Source: Variovorax beijingensis
GTDB lineage: Bacteria; Pseudomonadota; Gammaproteobacteria; Burkholderiales; Burkholderiaceae_C
Assembly (NCBI RefSeq): GCF_003951285.1
Contig: NZ_RXFQ01000006.1
Location: 62,001-126,000, forward strand
Reading direction: 5' to 3'
DNA: 64,000 nt
Shown here in pieces: positions 7,529 through 16,494 of the stretch. A program made the position numbers and the translations under genes. Below the pieces are notes generated by a model that searched no databases, had not been told where the DNA came from, and worked only from the letters and a program-made list of their open reading frames with translations. Every line of letters begins with the position of its first letter. Within the stretch, counting starts at the first letter, position 1.

Positions 7529-8953
7529 ATGAACGCCCCGACCCAAACCTCGCACCTGATGCCGGAGCTTCATCTGCGCGAAGTGCCCGACAGCCTGATC
7601 GAAGGCCTGAAAGCGCGCTTCGGCGTCAACTGTTCCACGGCCATGGCCGTGCGCACGCAGCATGGCCGCGACGAGTCCTCCTTCGACGCACCGCCCCCCT
7701 CGGCGGTAGTGTTTGCCGAAAGCACGCAGGACGTGGCCGACGCGGTGAAGCTCGCGAGCGAGCACAGCGTGCCGGTCATTCCCTTCGGCGTGGGCTCGTC
7801 GCTCGAAGGCCACCTGCTCGCGGTGCAGGGCGGCATCAGCATCGACGTCTCGCGCATGAACCGCGTGCTGTCGGTCAATGCCGACGACCTCACCGTCACC
7901 GTGCAGCCCGGCGTCACGCGCAAGCAGCTCAACGACGAGATCAAGAGCACGGGCCTGTTCTTTCCCATCGACCCGGGCGCGGACGCGTCCATCGGCGGCA
8001 TGACCGCCACGCGCGCGAGCGGCACGAACGCAGTGCGCTACGGCACCATGCGCGAGAACGTGCTGGCGCTCGAAGTGGTCACGGCCGGCGGCGACGTCAT
8101 CCGCACCGGCACGCGCGCGAAGAAGTCGTCCGCCGGCTACGACCTCACGCGCCTCATGGTGGGCAGCGAGGGCACGCTGGGCGTGGTCACCGAAGTCACG
8201 CTGCGCATCTATCCGCTGCCCGAGGCGGTCTCGGCCGCGATCTGCTCCTTCCCGAGCATCGAGGCCGCGGTGCGCACCACCATCGAGACCATCCAGCTCG
8301 GCGTGCCGATCGCGCGCGTGGAGCTGATCGACGTGAACACGGTGCGCATGGTCAACACCTACGCCAAGCTGAACCTGCGCGAAGAGCCGATGCTGCTGAT
8401 GGAATTCCACGGCTCGCCGGCCGGCGTGAAAGAGCAGGCCGAGACGGTGCAGGAGCTCGCGAGCGGCCACGGCGGCAATGCCTTCGAATGGGCCAGCACG
8501 CCCGAAGAGCGCACGCGCCTTTGGACCGCGCGGCACAACGCCTACTTTGCGGCCGTGCAGTCGCGCCCCGGCTGCCGCGTGATCTCGACCGACACCTGCG
8601 TGCCCATCTCGCGCCTGGCCGACTGCCTGCTCGACTCCGTGGCCGAGGCCGATGCCAGCGGCATCCCCTATTTCCTGGTCGGCCACGTGGGCGACGGCAA
8701 TTTCCACTTCGGCTACCTGCTCGACCCGAACATCCCCGAAGAGCGCGTGAAGGCCGAGGAACTGAACCACTCGCTCGTGAGCCGCGCACTGGCGCTCGAG
8801 GGCACCTGCACCGGCGAGCACGGCGTGGGGCTGCACAAGATGGACTTCCTGGTGACGGAAGCAGGCGTGGGTGCGATCGACATGATGCGCACGATCAAGC
8901 GCGCGCTCGACCCGAAGAACATCATGAATCCCGGAAAGATCTTCGCGCTCTGA
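7529..8953 (+). CDS. FAD-linked oxidase, D-lactate dehydrogenase/GlcD-like
   Basis: 474 residues. The PCMH-type FAD-binding domain is at about residues 50-230 (PFGVGSSLEGHL, GGMTATRASGTNAVRYGTM, GSEGTLGVVTEVTLRIYP). The C-terminal FAD-oxidase domain contains HVGDGNFHFGYL and TGEHGVGLHKMDFL, the pattern of D-2-hydroxyacid dehydrogenases such as mitochondrial-type D-lactate dehydrogenase and GlcD. It probably oxidises a D-2-hydroxy acid and passes electrons to a quinone or cytochrome. The start at 7529 follows CAGGAGACGCCCG. A terminator follows. Confidence 0.9.
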   Translation: MNAPTQTSHLMPELHLREVPDSLIEGLKARFGVNCSTAMAVRTQHGRDESSFDAPPPSAVVFAESTQDVADAVKLASEHSVPVIPFGVGSSLEGHLLAVQGGISIDVSRMNRVLSVNADDLTVTVQPGVTRKQLNDEIKSTGLFFPIDPGADASIGGMTATRASGTNAVRYGTMRENVLALEVVTAGGDVIRTGTRAKKSSAGYDLTRLMVGSEGTLGVVTEVTLRIYPLPEAVSAAICSFPSIEAAVRTTIETIQLGVPIARVELIDVNTVRMVNTYAKLNLREEPMLLMEFHGSPAGVKEQAETVQELASGHGGNAFEWASTPEERTRLWTARHNAYFAAVQSRPGCRVISTDTCVPISRLADCLLDSVAEADASGIPYFLVGHVGDGNFHFGYLLDPNIPEERVKAEELNHSLVSRALALEGTCTGEHGVGLHKMDFLVTEAGVGAIDMMRTIKRALDPKNIMNPGKIFAL

Positions 8954-8977
8954 TCCCTTCGGAAGTACGCTCATGAA

Positions 8978-9010
8978 AAAGCCCGGCGGCTCGCAAGAGC
9001 GCCGGGCTTT
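8978..9010. terminator. Bidirectional intrinsic terminator
   Basis: Perfect 11-bp stem AAAGCCCGGCG / CGCCGGGCTTT with an 11-base loop, between the convergent FAD oxidase and CsgG-like genes. A-rich bases on one side and T-rich bases on the other suit both directions. Confidence 0.88.
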
Positions 9011-9034
9011 CTTGTCGGTGGCTGTGCGCCTTGC

Positions 9035-9934
9035 TTACCTGCGGCGGCGTGCGGGCGCCGGCTGCTCGGCCGGCACGTAAGTCTGCGACGGCGCCGCGCC
9101 GCCATCCACGCCGAGCCGGCCGCCGCCGCCCAGGCCCTGGCCGCGCACCGTCTGCGCCTTGTAGCTGCGCAGCGAACGCACCATCTGGTTGAAGGCGTCC
9201 ATGAAGGCCGCGGCAATCACCTTGCCTTGCGCCGTGTTGGTGTAGCCACCGAGGCCGCCGCCCGCGCGGCTGCCGAGCACCGAGCCGAAGGCGCCGAAAT
9301 CGGTCTTGGAGGCACTGCCTTCCGAAGCCGCCACCTGCACGCCCGAGCGGTTGTCGATGAGCGTCAGGAGCGCGCTGGCTTCCTTGGTCTGCAAGCTGCC
9401 GCCAACGGCCGCAAGGGCGCGACCTCGGCCGCCACCGACCAGCCCGCCCAGCGCGCCGCCGATGCCGCCGGCATCGCTGTTGCTGAACACGATCTCGGGC
9501 GACAGGCCGTAGTCGGAAGCCACCATCTGGCCGCGGCCGAAGTTGCTGCCACCGCGCATTTCGCCCGACTGCATGAGCGCGCGCTCGCGCGTCATGGCGT
9601 TCATGCCGGCCGCGCCGCGTTCGACCACCACGAAGCAGTTCGACTGCTGCACCAGCAGGCGCAGCAGGTTGGCCGTGGGCGGCAGGCGGTATTCGCCGGT
9701 GAGGATGGTGTACCAGCCGGCATTCACGTTCTCGATCAGCGAGACGGTGCCCAGCGGCGATTCGCAGCGCTCGAGCTGGCCGCTTTCGCCGGCGGTGGCG
9801 GAGCCCGCGGCACTGCCCGTGGCCATGGTCTTGGCCGACTGGCTGCCCATCTGCATGTCGGTGGTCACGCAACCGGTCAGCAGCAGCGCGCCCACAGCCA
9901 CGGCCGCGAACGGAAACTTTGTCCTGAACTTCAT
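9035..9934 (-). CDS. CsgG/HfaB-like outer-membrane lipoprotein
   Basis: 299 residues starting MKFRTKFPFAAVAVGALLLTGC, a lipoprotein signal with lipobox LTGC. The body matches CsgG-type proteins: ANLLRLLVQQSNCFVVVERG, YGLSPEIVFSNSDAGGIGGALGGLVGG and late TNTAQGKVIAAAFMDAFNQMVRSL. CsgG itself is the curli secretion pore, but this gene has no curli subunit or CsgEF partner nearby. A different periplasmic or outer-membrane role is therefore likely. The ATG at 9934 follows AGGGAG. Confidence 0.82.
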   Translation of the reverse strand: MKFRTKFPFAAVAVGALLLTGCVTTDMQMGSQSAKTMATGSAAGSATAGESGQLERCESPLGTVSLIENVNAGWYTILTGEYRLPPTANLLRLLVQQSNCFVVVERGAAGMNAMTRERALMQSGEMRGGSNFGRGQMVASDYGLSPEIVFSNSDAGGIGGALGGLVGGGRGRALAAVGGSLQTKEASALLTLIDNRSGVQVAASEGSASKTDFGAFGSVLGSRAGGGLGGYTNTAQGKVIAAAFMDAFNQMVRSLRSYKAQTVRGQGLGGGGRLGVDGGAAPSQTYVPAEQPAPARRRR

Positions 9935-10043
9935 GGAGAACTCCCTCTCGTCGAGATCTGGTGTTGAAAACGTCAGCGGCGAGGATACGCGTAAAAGATT
10001 GCAAGAATCAATCACGCGAATGTCCGACTGGACGCCCCTGCGC

Positions 10044-10991
10044 CTAGGCCGTTCGGCGGATGCGCTCGATCAGCCCGTTGAGCGCCTCGATGGAGCCGAA
10101 GTGGATGGCCAGCTCGCCGCTCTCCTCCACCTTGCCGCCGCGCTTGCTGCGCTTCTTGATGCGGACCTCGACCTCGGCGGTCAGCAGGTCGGCCAGTTCC
10201 TCTTCCACGCGCTGCAGGTCGCGCGACTTCTCGCCGTCGTTGCTGCGGCGAGACGGCGTGAGGGTGAACTCGGCCGCCAGCCTTTTCACCAGCGCCTCGG
10301 CTTCGCGCACCGACATCTTCTTGGCCGCGATCTGGTTGGCGGCCGTGATCTGCGTGCCGCGGTCGAGCGAAAGCAGCGCCCGGGCATGGCCCATGTCGAT
10401 GTCGCCCGCCATCAGCATCTGCTGCGCCGGCTCGGCCAGGTTCAGCAGCCGCAGCAGGTTGCTGGCCGCGCTGCGCGACCGGCCCACGGCCTGTGCGGCA
10501 GCTTCGTGAGTGAGCCCAAACTCTGAGACCAGGCGTTGCAGGCCTTGGGCTTCTTCAAGCGGATTGAGGTCTTCGCGCTGGATGTTCTCGATCAGCGACA
10601 TGGCCGCTGCGGCTTCGTTGGGCACGTCGCGCACCAGCACCGGCACGCGGTCGAGACCCGCGAGCCTGGCGGCGCGGAAGCGGCGCTCGCCCGCGATGAT
10701 TTCGTACTCGGCGTTCTTGGCGGCGGCCGATTCGGCATCGAGCCGGCGCACCAGGATCGGCTGCATGATGCCCTGCGCCTTGATGCTCTCGGCCAGTTCG
10801 TACAGCGCGCCTTCGTCCATGCGGGTGCGCGGCTGGTAGACGCCCGCCACCATCTCGTCGAGCATCAGCGTGTTCGGATTCTGCGCGGCGGCGCCCTCGT
10901 CGGAGCCGGTGGGGTCGGCGGACGGCGCGGCCGTCGGGCCGAGCAGCGCTTCGAGGCCGCGCCCCAGGCCCTTGGGTTTCTTGGTCGCCAT
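10044..10991 (-). CDS. parB: Chromosome-partitioning protein ParB (Spo0J)
   Basis: 315 residues. The N-terminus MATKKPKGLGRGLEALLG is the ParA-interacting tail. The ParB/Srx domain follows, with the CTP-binding motif GERRFRAAR near residue 110. A helix-turn-helix (THEAAAQAVGRSRSAASNLLRLLNL) and a C-terminal dimerisation domain complete it. ParB loads on parS sites and spreads as a CTP-dependent clamp to organise the origin region. Two perfect parS sites lie 2-4 kb away inside rsmG and mnmG. Its ATG overlaps the stop of the upstream hydrolase. Confidence 0.97.
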   Translation of the reverse strand: MATKKPKGLGRGLEALLGPTAAPSADPTGSDEGAAAQNPNTLMLDEMVAGVYQPRTRMDEGALYELAESIKAQGIMQPILVRRLDAESAAAKNAEYEIIAGERRFRAARLAGLDRVPVLVRDVPNEAAAAMSLIENIQREDLNPLEEAQGLQRLVSEFGLTHEAAAQAVGRSRSAASNLLRLLNLAEPAQQMLMAGDIDMGHARALLSLDRGTQITAANQIAAKKMSVREAEALVKRLAAEFTLTPSRRSNDGEKSRDLQRVEEELADLLTAEVEVRIKKRSKRGGKVEESGELAIHFGSIEALNGLIERIRRTA

Positions 10992-11539
10992 CAGTGCGTG
11001 TCTTTCGTCGAGATTTCGTTCAGTAGTTGCCGGCCCCGGGCCCAGTCGCCCAGGCCGGATTCGGCGTTCAGGTGGCCGCCCGCACCGGTGTCGACGAAGC
11101 GCGCGCCCCAGTCGGCGGCCATCTGGCGCGAGCGCGCGGCCTCGCAGTAGGGATCGTCGTTGGCGGCAATCAGCACCGAGGGAAAGGGCAGCGGCTGGCG
11201 CACGATGGGCGCCCAGCCCGGAATCAACTGCCGCAGGTCGTCGCGTTCGAGGTCGCCGGGCGCCACCAGCAGCGCACCCCGCACCTTGTGCGTGTTGCGC
11301 GAATGCGCGGCCCAGGCCGCAACGAGGATGCACCCCAGGCTGTGCGCTGCAAAGGCCACGGGGCCAGGCGCTGCGAGCACCTCTTCTTCGAGCCGCGCGG
11401 ACCAGTCGCCGCGCAGCGGCCGCATCCAGTCGTGCTGTTCGACCCGGTGGTCGCCATGGACCGACTCCCACCGGGTCTGCCAATGGCCAGGGCCGCTGTT
11501 CTGCCAGCCCGGCAGCAGGAAGACGCGAGACTCGGCCAT
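10991..11539 (-). CDS. RBBP9/YdeN-type serine hydrolase between parA and parB
   Basis: 182 residues of the compact alpha/beta-hydrolase family (DUF1234/RBBP9): VFLLPGWQNSGPGHWQTRWE at the N-terminus, nucleophile elbow AHSLGC, aspartate in ANDDPYC and histidine in GAGGHLNAESG. Its start overlaps the parA stop (both at 11539) and its stop overlaps the parB start, so the three genes are translationally coupled. The substrate is unknown, and its position inside a par operon is unusual. Confidence 0.88.
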   Translation of the reverse strand: MAESRVFLLPGWQNSGPGHWQTRWESVHGDHRVEQHDWMRPLRGDWSARLEEEVLAAPGPVAFAAHSLGCILVAAWAAHSRNTHKVRGALLVAPGDLERDDLRQLIPGWAPIVRQPLPFPSVLIAANDDPYCEAARSRQMAADWGARFVDTGAGGHLNAESGLGDWARGRQLLNEISTKDTH

Positions 11540-12453
11540 CAGAAGCTTTTTTCGCCAGAATCGGGGCCGCCGGCCGGCGACAGCACGTCCTCGGGAACGG
11601 CCAGGTTGGGCGGCGCGACCGGACCGACCGGCGCAATGGGAGGCGCAACGGCCCCGGATGCGAAGGCGCTGGCGGGCGGCATCTTCTCGACCAGTTCCTT
11701 TGCGAAGGCAACGAAGGCCTGGCTGCCGCGGGCGGCCGGATCGAACACCACGCCCGGCAGGCCATAGCTCGGCGCCTCGGCCAGCCGCACGTTGCGCGGG
11801 ATCACGGTGTCGAACACCTTGTCGCCGAAGTGGGCCTTGAGCTGCTCGCTCACCTGCTGCTGCAGCGTGATCCGCGGATCGAACATCACGCGCAGCAGGC
11901 CGATGATCTGCAGGTTCTTGTTGAGGTTGGCATGCACCTGCTTGATGGTATTGACCAGGTCCGTGAGCCCCTCGAGCGCGAAGTACTCGCACTGCATCGG
12001 CACGATCACGCCATGCGCGGCGCACAGGCCGTTGAGCGTCAGCAGGCTCAGGCTCGGCGGGCAGTCGATCAGCACGAAGTCGTACTCGGCACCTACCGCG
12101 GCGAGCGCCGTTCGCAGGCGTTTTTCGCGGCGGTCGAGCGCCACCATTTCGACTTCGGCGCCGGCGAGTTCGCGGTTGGCACCCAGCACGTCGTAGCCGC
12201 AGCCGCCCTCCACCAGCTTGTCGGCCTTGACGCGCGCCTCGGCCACCGAAGCCGACTCGAGCAGCACGTCGTACACCGTGAGCTCCAGCTGGCGCTTGTC
12301 GATGCCCGAACCCATGGTTGCATTGCCTTGGGGATCGAGGTCGATCATGAGCACCCGCTGGCCCACCTTGGCCAGCCCGGCGGCTAGGTTGACGGTGGTG
12401 GTGGTCTTGCCGACGCCGCCCTTTTGGTTGGCAATACAGAAAATCTTGGCCAT
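11539..12453 (-). CDS. parA: Chromosome-partitioning ATPase ParA (Soj)
   Basis: 304 residues starting MAKIFCIANQKGGVGKTTTT, the deviant Walker A motif. DLDPQGNATMGSG and VLIDCPPSLSLLT supply the Walker A' and B regions. ParA forms ATP-dependent DNA-bound gradients on which ParB-parS complexes move. A Pro/Ala-rich C-terminal tail of about 45 residues extends beyond the usual Soj length of about 255. It heads the parA-hydrolase-parB operon. Confidence 0.97.
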   Translation of the reverse strand: MAKIFCIANQKGGVGKTTTTVNLAAGLAKVGQRVLMIDLDPQGNATMGSGIDKRQLELTVYDVLLESASVAEARVKADKLVEGGCGYDVLGANRELAGAEVEMVALDRREKRLRTALAAVGAEYDFVLIDCPPSLSLLTLNGLCAAHGVIVPMQCEYFALEGLTDLVNTIKQVHANLNKNLQIIGLLRVMFDPRITLQQQVSEQLKAHFGDKVFDTVIPRNVRLAEAPSYGLPGVVFDPAARGSQAFVAFAKELVEKMPPASAFASGAVAPPIAPVGPVAPPNLAVPEDVLSPAGGPDSGEKSF

Positions 12454-12460
12454 ATGAGGA

Positions 12461-13075
12461 TCAGCGGGAAATGGCGAGCTTGACGCCGAAGGCAATCAGG
12501 AAGACGCCCGCGAGCTTTTCGAGCGTGCCCGAAATGCGCGGATTGGCGCGGATGCGCTCCGCCAGGAAGTGCGTGAGCAGCGTCGAAGTGAGGCCGTAGA
12601 GGAAGGTCAGCGCGGCAATCGTTACCGCCATGGCGCCGAAAGTGACCACGCCCTGGTGGCGTGCGGGATCGACGAACAGCGGGAAGAAGGCCATGTAGAA
12701 CACGATGGCCTTGGGGTTCAGCAAGGTGATGGCGAGAGCCTGGCGCAGGAAATGGCTGGGGCGGATGTTGAGAATCGGTGCCGCACCTGGCTTGGCCAGC
12801 AGCATCTTGGCGCCCAGCCATGCGAGGTAGGCGGCGCCCAGCCACTGCACCGCCTTGAACGCCGCCGGATACGCCGCCAGCACGGCCGCCACGCCCGCCA
12901 CCGCCGCCCACATCAGGAACTGGTCGCCGACGATCACGCCCAAGGTGGCTGCCAGGCCGCCACGGATTCCGCCTTTGCTGGTCGACGTGATCAACGCGAG
13001 GTTGCCCGGACCGGGAATCAGGAGAAAGAGGACGATGGCGGCGACGAATGCGCCGTAGTCAGCGATGCCGAACAT
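12461..13075 (-). CDS. LysE/RhtB-family amino-acid exporter
   Basis: 204 residues with about six hydrophobic segments and the LysE signatures FLLIPGPGNLALITSTSKGG near the N-terminus and ITLLNPKAIVFYMAFFPLFVD in the middle. The family exports amino acids or related metabolites across the inner membrane; the substrate cannot be assigned. It sits 7 bases upstream of parA in the same direction and may share its transcript. Confidence 0.9.
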   Translation of the reverse strand: MFGIADYGAFVAAIVLFLLIPGPGNLALITSTSKGGIRGGLAATLGVIVGDQFLMWAAVAGVAAVLAAYPAAFKAVQWLGAAYLAWLGAKMLLAKPGAAPILNIRPSHFLRQALAITLLNPKAIVFYMAFFPLFVDPARHQGVVTFGAMAVTIAALTFLYGLTSTLLTHFLAERIRANPRISGTLEKLAGVFLIAFGVKLAISR

Positions 13076-13191
13076 GGGAATTGCCTCGAGAAGGAGAGCC
13101 AGGGGGAGGCGTCGAGTCTAAGCGAGGCCGGCCCGACGGGGATCGTTCGGCACCGGCTTTCGCCGGCGCGGCGACCTCTTTTTTTGGCGAT

Positions 13192-13833
13192 TCAGGCCAC
13201 TTCTTGGCGCGCCCAGACGATACAACGCTCGGCGTCCAGGCCCGGCACGGTCAATTGTTCCACGTGAAACACTGCGATACCTGGGGGCAAGGCAGCGAGT
13301 TCATCGGTGGGTACCTTGCCCTTCATGGCAAGCCAGACACCGCCCGGTGCCAGCAGGTGCCGGGAGCCGTTGAAGAAATCAGGCAACGAGGCAAAGGCCC
13401 GGGAGCTGATGACTTCATAGCTGCCCGTCAGCGATTCGACGCGTGCGTGCAAGCCACGCAGGTTGGGCAATTCGAGTTCGGCTGCCACCTGCTGGACGAA
13501 AGCCGCCTTCTTGGCAACCGCATCGAGGCAGCTCACCTCGAGATCCGGCCGCATGACGGCAATCACCACGCCCGGCAGGCCGCCGCCAGAGCCGACGTCG
13601 AGCAGCTTACCCTTCCCTGCCCACTCGCGCTGCAACGGGGCCACGACCGCCAGGCTGTCGAGCAGATGGTGCGTCAGCACGCTGGCCGGATCGCGCAGCG
13701 CCGTGAGGTTGTAGACCTTGTTCCACTTGAGCATCAGCGTGCCGTAGGCCAGCAGCTGTTCTGCCTGCGCATCGGACAAGGCCGTGCCCAGGGCTGCCGC
13801 GCCCTGGCGCAGCGTGTCGATGGGCGCGCTCAT
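13192..13833 (-). CDS. rsmG: 16S rRNA (guanine-527-N7)-methyltransferase RsmG
   Basis: 213 residues with the SAM-binding motif [20 protein letters not shown] (about residues 75-94), the following acidic [10 protein letters not shown] and the family motif ISSRAFASL. RsmG methylates G527 of 16S rRNA; its loss gives low-level streptomycin resistance in several bacteria. The ATG at 13833 overlaps the mnmG stop, so the classic mnmG-rsmG pair is coupled. A parS site lies within its 3' part. Confidence 0.97.
   Translation of the reverse strand: MSAPIDTLRQGAAALGTALSDAQAEQLLAYGTLMLKWNKVYNLTALRDPASVLTHHLLDSLAVVAPLQREWAGKGKLLDVGSGGGLPGVVIAVMRPDLEVSCLDAVAKKAAFVQQVAAELELPNLRGLHARVESLTGSYEVISSRAFASLPDFFNGSRHLLAPGGVWLAMKGKVPTDELAALPPGIAVFHVEQLTVPGLDAERCIVWARQEVA
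13256..13271. promoter_or_regulatory. parS site inside rsmG
   Basis: TGTTCCACGTGAAACA matches the widely conserved parS pattern TGTTNCACGTGAAACA. It lies in the coding sequence of rsmG, 2.3 kb from parB, as expected for a chromosomal ParABS system. Confidence 0.93.
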
Positions 13834-15788
13834 TGGGTGGGCTGCGATGCTGCGGCGGCTTCCGTGGCGGCGTCGCGGTTGAATGCCTTGTGGCCGCCTT
13901 TTCGCAAATGGATCATCAGCAGGGAAATTGCGGCGGGCGTGACGCCCGAAATGCGCGACGCCAAGCCCAGTGTTTCAGGCCGGTGCTTGTCGAGCTTCTG
14001 GCGAACCTCGAAACTCAGCGCCTTGACCTGGCTGTAGTCGAAGTCGTTCGGAAGGCGCAGGTTCTCGAAATGTGCAGCGCGCTCCACTTCGTCGTGCTGG
14101 CGCTCGATGTAGCCAGAATACTTGGCCGAGATCTCGATCTGCTCGATCTCGGTTTCACTGAGCGGCGACCCTGCGCTGTACTTCCCGCCGTCCAGCGACA
14201 TCAGCGTCTCGTAGTTCACATCGGGCCGACGCAGCAGGTCAGCCAGGTTGTATTCGTGCTCGATGGCCTTGCCAAGCACGCGCTCCGACTCGGATGCCGG
14301 CAGGTTGCGCGGATTCACCCAGATCGACTTGAGTCGTTCTGTTTCACGTGAAACAGTGTCGCGCTTGCGGCTGAAAGCGTCCCAGCGCGCATCGTCCACC
14401 AGGCCCAGCTTGCGCCCTGCTTCGGTCAGGCGCATGTCGGCGTTGTCCTCGCGCAGTTGCAGCCGGAATTCGGCGCGGCTCGTGAACATGCGGTAAGGCT
14501 CGGTCACGCCCTTGGTGATCAGGTCGTCTACCAGGACGCCCAGGTAGGCTTCGTCGCGGCGCGGCAGCCAGGCTTCCTCGCCACGGCATTGGAGCGCCGC
14601 GTTGATGCCGGCAAACAGGCCTTGGGCCGCAGCCTCTTCGTAGCCGGTGGTGCCGTTGATCTGTCCAGCAAAGAACAGCCCCTTGATCGAGCGCGTCTCG
14701 AAGCTGCTCTTGAGTTCGCGCGGATCGAAGTAGTCGTACTCGATGGCGTAGCCGGGCCGCAGGATGTGGGCATTCTCCAGCCCGGGCATCGAGCGCACGA
14801 GCTGGTACTGGATGTCGAACGGCAGGCTGGTCGAGATGCCGTTGGGGTAGTACTCGTTGGTCGTCAGCCCTTCGGGCTCGAGGAAGATCTGGTGGCTTTC
14901 CTTGTCGGCAAAGCGGTTGATCTTGTCTTCGACGCTCGGGCAGTAGCGCGGACCGACGCCGTCGATCTTGCCGGTGAACATCGGGCTGCGGTCGAAGCCC
15001 GAGCGGATGATGTCGTGCGTACGCGCATTGGTGTGGGTGATCCAGCACGGCATCTGCTGCGGATGCATGTCGACCCGCCCCATGAAGCTGAACACCGGCA
15101 TCGGCCCTGCCCCACCCGGCATGCCGTCGCCAGGCTGTTCGGTACATTTCGAAAAATCGATGCTCCGGCCGTCCAGGCGCGGGGGTGTGCCGGTCTTCAG
15201 GCGGCCCTGCGGCAGCTTGAGTTCCTTGAGCCGTGCCGACAGGCTGACCGCCGGCGGATCGCCCGCGCGTCCGGCCTGGTAGTTGTCCAGGCCCACATGG
15301 ATGCGGCCGTCGAGAAAAGTCCCAGCGGTGAGCACCACCGTGCGCGCACGAAAGGCGATGCCCACCTGCGTGACGGCGCCGACCACGCGGTCGCCCTCCA
15401 CCATCAGGTCATCGACGGCTTGCTGGAACAGGCTCAGGTTCGGCTGGTTTTCCAGGCGATGGCGAATCGCGGCCTTGTACAGCACGCGGTCGGCCTGCGC
15501 GCGGGTCGCACGCACCGCCGGGCCCTTGCTCGAATTGAGAATGCGGAACTGGATACCCGCTTCATCCGTGGCAATGGCCATGGCGCCGCCCAGCGCATCC
15601 ACTTCCTTCACGAGGTGGCCCTTGCCGATCCCGCCGATCGATGGATTGCAGCTCATCTGCCCCAGCGTCTCGATGTTGTGGGAGAGCAGCAGCGTCTTGG
15701 CGCCCATGCGTGCAGCGGCCAGCGCGGCTTCGGTGCCGGCATGGCCACCGCCGACGACGATCACATCGAATTCTTCGGGGTACAGCAT
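13830..15788 (-). CDS. mnmG: tRNA uridine-34 carboxymethylaminomethyl enzyme MnmG (GidA)
   Basis: 652 residues. The start at 15788 ([18 protein letters not shown]) places the dinucleotide-binding motif at the N-terminus. Other landmarks are [38 protein letters not shown] and the C-terminal helical domain ending [21 protein letters not shown]. With MnmE it installs the cmnm5 group on U34 of certain tRNAs using FAD and methylene-tetrahydrofolate. A second parS site lies inside it. Confidence 0.98.
   Translation of the reverse strand: MLYPEEFDVIVVGGGHAGTEAALAAARMGAKTLLLSHNIETLGQMSCNPSIGGIGKGHLVKEVDALGGAMAIATDEAGIQFRILNSSKGPAVRATRAQADRVLYKAAIRHRLENQPNLSLFQQAVDDLMVEGDRVVGAVTQVGIAFRARTVVLTAGTFLDGRIHVGLDNYQAGRAGDPPAVSLSARLKELKLPQGRLKTGTPPRLDGRSIDFSKCTEQPGDGMPGGAGPMPVFSFMGRVDMHPQQMPCWITHTNARTHDIIRSGFDRSPMFTGKIDGVGPRYCPSVEDKINRFADKESHQIFLEPEGLTTNEYYPNGISTSLPFDIQYQLVRSMPGLENAHILRPGYAIEYDYFDPRELKSSFETRSIKGLFFAGQINGTTGYEEAAAQGLFAGINAALQCRGEEAWLPRRDEAYLGVLVDDLITKGVTEPYRMFTSRAEFRLQLREDNADMRLTEAGRKLGLVDDARWDAFSRKRDTVSRETERLKSIWVNPRNLPASESERVLGKAIEHEYNLADLLRRPDVNYETLMSLDGGKYSAGSPLSETEIEQIEISAKYSGYIERQHDEVERAAHFENLRLPNDFDYSQVKALSFEVRQKLDKHRPETLGLASRISGVTPAAISLLMIHLRKGGHKAFNRDAATEAAAASQPTQ
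14340..14355. promoter_or_regulatory. parS site inside mnmG
   Basis: TGTTTCACGTGAAACA is a perfect 16-base palindrome identical to the best-known parS sequence. It lies in the mnmG coding sequence, 1.1 kb from the first parS. Confidence 0.96.
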
Positions 15789-15944
15789 TTGAAAGAGGGG
15801 GCGCACTACTGACGCGTGCGCTGCGCAAAGGGGGCACCGATTTTAATCGGGGGTGCCGGTTTGCGTTCGAAATGCGGGCAATATGGTTAATGGCGCCTAA
15901 ACCACCCCGTGGCCCATTACTTCCCTATGTATATTGAACAGTTT

Positions 15945-15961
15945 GCTATAAATTTAATAGC
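15945..15961. repeat. Dispersed AT-rich hairpin, copy 1
   Basis: GCTAT-AAATTTA-ATAGC is an inverted repeat in the 184-bp gap upstream of mnmG. Similar GCTAT...ATAGC hairpins occur at 53319-53337 and 54678-54694. From general knowledge, short elements of this kind are frequent between Comamonadaceae genes. Confidence 0.55.
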
Positions 15962-15972
15962 ACAGACTGCGC

Positions 15973-16119
15973 TCAGGCATGCCGCCGCCGCAAGCGATGC
16001 TCGGGAAGCTGCCAGTGGGTCTGGGTGACGAGCAACACGCGCACCACGCGATGGGCCGGGCTCTGCAGCAGCAGGCCGAGTGGGCGGGGCCGCGGCCAGA
16101 GCGGTTGCGGACGGTGCAT
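15973..16119 (-). CDS. Possible 48-residue basic peptide
   Basis: The frame begins [15 protein letters not shown] and is rich in Arg, His and Pro. Its ATG overlaps the stop of the DUF1328 gene by one base (TGATG), which would allow coupled translation, and AAAAAGG lies about 10 bases upstream. No family is recognised, and it could be a chance frame. Confidence 0.3.
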   Translation of the reverse strand: MHRPQPLWPRPRPLGLLLQSPAHRVVRVLLVTQTHWQLPEHRLRRRHA

Positions 16120-16304
16120 CAATCGATTGCCTTTTTCACCGCGCCAATCCCCAGTGCCGCCAGGACCACGAACACCACCGCCAGGACCAGGAACAACCCG
16201 AACAGCAGCTTCGCGATGCCGGCTGCGCCTGCCGCGATGCCGCCGAAGCCCAGCAATCCGGCCACCAGCGAGATCAAGGCAAAAATAATCGCGTACTTCA
16301 ACAT
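16119..16304 (-). CDS. DUF1328 small membrane protein (YtjA-like)
   Basis: 61 residues, [22 protein letters not shown], with the [18 protein letters not shown] second helix: the standard DUF1328/UPF0391 pattern of two transmembrane segments. A good ribosome-binding site (GCAAGGAG) precedes the start. These stress-associated peptides are widespread, and their function is not known. Confidence 0.9.
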   Translation of the reverse strand: MLKYAIIFALISLVAGLLGFGGIAAGAAGIAKLLFGLFLVLAVVFVVLAALGIGAVKKAID

Positions 16305-16494
16305 CTGAAAAACTCCTTGCGGCAGGCCTCGCCCACCGTGCGGGGGAGCTTAGGAACTGGCCGTTCCCGCCCCGATAGTCGCCCCGCGCGAGCGGCCGTA
16401 GGACAAACGCCCAGCGCGCAAACCCGCTAGCATGCCCGCTGGTCCATGGATCGATTCCCGCTATCCATATTCCCAACATTGGAGATTTCTTCGC

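Noticed and set aside
9035..9934. CsgG-like gene as part of a curli system
   Set aside because: No curli subunit or accessory gene is nearby, and the family is broader than curli export.
15789..15972. Gap upstream of mnmG as an E. coli-like origin
   Set aside because: No TTATCCACA-like box is present; only an AT-rich hairpin is seen.
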